This document shows, piece by piece, positions 60,734-64,000 of a stretch of DNA of 64,000 nucleotides (position 1 is its first letter; the number at the start of each line of letters is the position of its first letter). Under the pieces are notes generated by a model. It did not search any database. It saw only the letters and a list, made by a program, of their open reading frames with translations, and was not told where the DNA came from. The translations under genes and the position numbers were made by a program. The stretch is from Alphaproteobacteria bacterium (GTDB lineage Bacteria; Pseudomonadota; Alphaproteobacteria; Micropepsales; Micropepsaceae), in assembly GCA_017983635.1 (NCBI GenBank), contig JAGOBA010000008.1, forward strand, positions 101,142-165,141. Reading direction: 5' to 3'.

Positions 60734-63700
60734 TTGACGTCGATTCCTGTGTCCACCCGGAAGACAAAGCGGCGGAAGCCTCCGCGAGAAGTGAAAGGAA
60801 CCCCCGACACTCGGAGCGAATTTGCAACGCGCATACCCGAAAAGCTCGGCGATCGAGCGCTCCCGGTGCACCGGATGCACGACCAGGACTTTGAGGCACT
60901 CTGCACCGACTTAGCTGAGCGTCAACCGGGCATCATCCGAGCCGAGTTGAAGCAGACCAAGGGGGTTCGACAGTTCGGTGTGGATGTCGAAGCCTTCTCC
61001 GAGACGCAGCAACCCGTCCTTGTGATTTCCTGCAAACGTTACCAAGCAATTTCGGTCCAGAATGTACGTGATTGGGGCTCAGATTTCCTCAAGCACTGGG
61101 ACGGTCACTGGAAGAGTCGGGGCGTAAAGCGCTTTGTGCTGGCGGTGAGCGTGCCGCTGAACGACGACGACCTCAATGAGGTTTTCCGCAAGGAAGCTAC
61201 GCGCTTTGAAGAGAGGGGCGTCGCGTACGAGCCCTGGGGCACGCAAAAGCTGACAACCCTGTTGCGAGAGGCTCCCGAGATCATCGCAGCACACTTCCCG
61301 ACTGGTTGGCGGGAGACAATTGCGGGCTATGAACCCCAAGCAACCTCCGCGTTGGCACCAAGCGATGTCGGATCGAAACTTCGCTTTGAGGTCTTCGAAA
61401 CGCGAGTCGATCAGTTTGCGGAGAAGCTGACTGCGCAGATTTCGACCAACATCGACTCGGCGTTGATGGGGCTACGCGAGGGCAAGAAGGCACCTCTCTC
61501 GATCTTGCTGGAAGGCCTTAGGAAAGATCGTGTTGCTTGGGATGCTCTGAGTGAGCATGTGAAGGCCAGAGCCCTTCGAGCTGAGGCGGTCTTGTCATTG
61601 GTGGACAACGACGTCAGCGCTGCGGCGTGGCAGCTTACGCAAGCAGATGCTTTTGAGGCCGCCGCTGATCGAACTCATTGGGCGCTGTTGAAACTGCGCG
61701 AAGTAGGTCCCTCGGATGCGCTGAAGGCACTAACCCCTCCGCAAACTCAGCGCGAGTGGGAGCTATTCCTTGCCATGGTCCTCGAAAGTCGAGGGCCACT
61801 CGACTTCATGACCGAATCGGAGGGAACGACGAAATGGGTCGTTACAGCAGAGGTCCTACGATTGAAGGCGATTGCCTTGTGCCTTCTGGGGCGGGACGGC
61901 GACGCCTTGCTGGCCATACGAGGCGCCAGGGAAAAAGCTGCTAACAACGCAGCTGTCACGTTTGCCTTCGCCGTTATTCACTTTCTTCTCTCACTCTCTA
62001 CAAAGGTCACTAGGCAGTTTGGAAATTTTCCAAACCCCATCCACCCGTCCCTTGCCCGCGAGAGCGACGAAGCCCACTCGTTGCGCGTAACAGCGCGAGA
62101 GACGTTTGATCATCTGATTGCGTGCAGCGACTACCAAGTCGCTGACATTGAGGTTTGGAAGGCGGCAGTTCTTCTTTGTGACAAGCGCATGATCCACGAC
62201 GGCGTTGAGTTGCTTGGGTCGCTCGTGAAAAGAACATATCCGCACCCCGGCGCAATCGCTTGGGCGATGGCATACGGTGTTCGCTTCAACTATCGAAAGG
62301 TCCGTCAGGGTTTGGAGGTGCTGCTGAGCGGCGCAAATGCGAACGCAAGCCAGCTGGTGGCACTCGCGACAATTCTGCTTGGCGAAGGGAAGGCCAACGC
62401 TGCCAAGAAGGCCCTTGAACGATATGCGGCCCAATTCAACGGCAGAAATGACAAGGCGCTGATTGATTTTTGGCGAGAGCAATTGTCACCCGCGAGCACA
62501 ACGAATCCCTGGCCACGGTTTCACTCGGCGGTCGCACAGCTTGAGGAGAATTCGGGCGAGCTGCTCGCAACCGTCGAACTTGACGACACTCCACCTGAGC
62601 AGGTGATTAGTGCCACCGAGCTTCTGCTGAAGTCGAGGCAGGCGGCGGTCGCAAACAAACTTCGGCGAAAGCTGCTCGAAATTGGCACTGCGGATGCCTG
62701 CGAACTGGCGGCAAGGGCGGCATACGCTGCGGGCGAATTTGAGTCCACTCATCAAATTGCATCAGATTCAGCGCCGCTGTTTCCCAACAAAGCGCTCCCG
62801 CATCGACTGAGAGCGTTGTCTGTTGACGCGCTGCGTCGATCGGGTCATGTCGGGGCGGCGATCAAGTCGCTCGAGGCTTTTGCGACGGAAACGAACGAGC
62901 ATTGGGCTAACGTTGAACTTGCGAAATTGCGTGTTTCCATCGGCGACATCATCGGCGCTGATCGCGAGCTATCTTCGATCCTGGATACAGGAACGTTGGA
63001 GGCGCGCGAGATGCTCGCAATTGCCAACGTGGTTCGCGTCGTCTCCCCCGACACGGCCAAGCGCTTGGTCAAGGTCGCTTCAACGCAGAATCTCGATGAA
63101 GACGCGCTTGCATCGGCCTTTCTACTGGCCGGTCAGCTTAACTTGCGCGACGTGGAACAAGCCCTTGCGCCAGTTTTCGAGTCGAAAGCGCAGGCCGGCC
63201 AACTCCGGTCGGTTCGCGTTTTTGAGAGCCTGGAGGAGGCATTGCAGCAAGCTCGGGAGATCCGGGACGCGCTGGATAGTGTTCGATCGGCTTGGTTACG
63301 CGGAACCATACCGGTGCACCTTGCTTTCGACGCGTGGCCAAGCTCATTTCTTGATGTAGTCATGGGTAGAATTTCCGAGGCTGAGCGCTTCAATCTGGAA
63401 TTTCCGCCTCTGCTTAGGGTAGCGATACCAGCGCGTGCGCCCGTCAACCTGCCTCACGGCGCAGTGCTCCAAGTAGACTTGACTGCGCTGATACTCGCTG
63501 CGCGCCTTCGGATTCTCGACGCGATGTCTCAGACTTTTCAAGTTTGGGTTCCAACGGACCTTCCCGTTGCGTTGATCCAACTTGAAGAGAGCATCGAGGA
63601 CGGCACCGTAGTTCGCGAAGATCAGTTGACCCTCGTTCTGCAACGTCTCCGGTCTGGTGCGACAGTTATCGCGGAGTCACAGCCGCTCTGGCCGCGGCTA

Positions 63701-63892
63701 GCATTGCCTGACGACGCCGGTAAGCCCGATGACCTGCTGCGCAGAGTTCTGACAGTGTTGGGGTTAAGAGGGATTCCCGCAGCGGAGCCGTTGATCAAGC
63801 GATACGGAATTTCCCTCTCGGACAGTGAGAGCGTTAGTGAGATTCGGCTTGAATTGGATGGCGGTACTGCGATCGCTCTAGCAGTCTGCTGA
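60734..63892 (+). CDS. Mrr-like nuclease / helical-repeat / PIN-like fusion, C-terminus cut
   Basis: 1052 codons, from TTG at 60734 or GTG at 60749. Residues 1-30 are basic. Residues about 45-190 resemble Mrr-type PD-(D/E)xK endonucleases: FEALCTDL, QFGVDVEAF (Asp84) and VLVISCKRYQAISVQNVRDW (Cys100-Lys101 replacing the usual E/Q-x-K). Residues about 230-860 are alpha-helical and TPR-like. From about 912 the start of a PIN-like fold appears: VLQVDLTALILAARLRILDAMSQTFQVWVP, with Asp915. The last codons (ALAVC) coincide with an IS end, so the PIN part is truncated. Likely a defence or stress nuclease; no exact match is known to me. Confidence 0.6.
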   Translation: MTSIPVSTRKTKRRKPPREVKGTPDTRSEFATRIPEKLGDRALPVHRMHDQDFEALCTDLAERQPGIIRAELKQTKGVRQFGVDVEAFSETQQPVLVISCKRYQAISVQNVRDWGSDFLKHWDGHWKSRGVKRFVLAVSVPLNDDDLNEVFRKEATRFEERGVAYEPWGTQKLTTLLREAPEIIAAHFPTGWRETIAGYEPQATSALAPSDVGSKLRFEVFETRVDQFAEKLTAQISTNIDSALMGLREGKKAPLSILLEGLRKDRVAWDALSEHVKARALRAEAVLSLVDNDVSAAAWQLTQADAFEAAADRTHWALLKLREVGPSDALKALTPPQTQREWELFLAMVLESRGPLDFMTESEGTTKWVVTAEVLRLKAIALCLLGRDGDALLAIRGAREKAANNAAVTFAFAVIHFLLSLSTKVTRQFGNFPNPIHPSLARESDEAHSLRVTARETFDHLIACSDYQVADIEVWKAAVLLCDKRMIHDGVELLGSLVKRTYPHPGAIAWAMAYGVRFNYRKVRQGLEVLLSGANANASQLVALATILLGEGKANAAKKALERYAAQFNGRNDKALIDFWREQLSPASTTNPWPRFHSAVAQLEENSGELLATVELDDTPPEQVISATELLLKSRQAAVANKLRRKLLEIGTADACELAARAAYAAGEFESTHQIASDSAPLFPNKALPHRLRALSVDALRRSGHVGAAIKSLEAFATETNEHWANVELAKLRVSIGDIIGADRELSSILDTGTLEAREMLAIANVVRVVSPDTAKRLVKVASTQNLDEDALASAFLLAGQLNLRDVEQALAPVFESKAQAGQLRSVRVFESLEEALQQAREIRDALDSVRSAWLRGTIPVHLAFDAWPSSFLDVVMGRISEAERFNLEFPPLLRVAIPARAPVNLPHGAVLQVDLTALILAARLRILDAMSQTFQVWVPTDLPVALIQLEESIEDGTVVREDQLTLVLQRLRSGATVIAESQPLWPRLALPDDAGKPDDLLRRVLTVLGLRGIPAAEPLIKRYGISLSDSESVSEIRLELDGGTAIALAVC

Positions 63893-64000
63893 AAAACTTG
63901 GAATGGCGCAGGGTTTGTCTCGGTTTCGAGCGTTCGCGATGAAGTTTTTGTCGATTTCGACGCGGTCTGGACGGATTCGTGGTGTCAGACGGCGAGGATT
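63881..64000. mobile_element. Probable insertion-sequence end (IS1182-like) at the right edge
   Basis: GCAGTCTGCTGAAAAAC begins at 63881 and contains the stop codon of the preceding gene. This CAGTCTGCTGAAAAA motif is typical of IS1182-group and related IS ends in proteobacteria. The following 100 bases show no recognised gene. The transposase, if present, lies beyond the window. The family is recognised from the end motif only. Confidence 0.45.

Overview
The window is GC-rich (roughly 60 % by eye), densely coded DNA from a Gram-negative proteobacterium. An alphaproteobacterium is most likely. The grounds are the fused double NarK, the DNR/FNR-type regulator with TTGAT-N4-ATCAA boxes, the DUF3489/DUF2924/large serine recombinase trio, the ParB-methyltransferase/DUF5681/terminase island, and the many retropepsin-like periplasmic aspartyl proteases. 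The genus cannot be named from the sequence alone. I found no rRNA, tRNA or CRISPR array.

Layout. 0-0.25 kb: the first part of a gspF-like secretion gene running off the left edge. 0.5-3.3 kb: a periplasmic aspartyl protease convergent with an M28 lipoprotein peptidase. 3.4-8.5 kb: an NTF2-like protein, then an ABC ATPase / FtsX permease / HlyD adaptor efflux operon. 8.6-9.9 kb: chaB and a zinc alcohol dehydrogenase. 9.9-24 kb: an anaerobic nitrate-respiration block. On the minus strand lie narK (double length), narG, narH, narJ, narI, a parvulin-type PPIase, a beta-CASP metallo-hydrolase and a small membrane protein. On the plus strand lie a Crp/Fnr regulator, a beta-barrel porin and a kinase fusion of the APH/AAA (Rv2004c-like) type. 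Good FNR/DNR-type boxes precede narK, the regulator and the kinase, so these genes probably form one low-oxygen/NO regulon.

27-31.4 kb: a phage-derived island (unknown gene, ParB-DNA methyltransferase, DUF5681 small-terminase-like protein, TerL) with no head or tail genes, preceded by a cluster of CCTGTT/AACAGG hexamers. 32-46 kb: ordinary chromosomal accessory genes. These are a PadR pair, a CPBP protease, a winged-helix/TPR regulator, YceI, TfoX, a frameshifted DUF899 gene, GST with HxlR around a near-perfect 17-bp dyad, a DUF4386/DUF2306 membrane operon opposite an AraC regulator, VOC proteins and a second aspartyl protease. 46.0-46.95 kb: a scar of gene fragments (SDR N-terminus, IS21-like end repeats, FAD-oxidoreductase C-terminus, a copy of a lipoprotein C-terminus). 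47-56 kb: an ankyrin protein with a fresh 30-bp tandem duplication, a CPBP protease, an mraY outside any dcw cluster, a methyltransferase, AraC, an amidase, a third aspartyl protease and a BamE-like lipoprotein.

56.7-64 kb: a mobile/defence-like island. It carries an unknown 112-aa protein, an XRE regulator, DUF3489, DUF2924 and a large serine recombinase. It ends with a 1052-codon gene that joins an Mrr-like nuclease domain to a long helical (TPR-like) region and the start of a PIN-like domain. That last gene appears to be cut off by the end of an insertion sequence at the right edge. I regard it as the best candidate for an undescribed system in the window.
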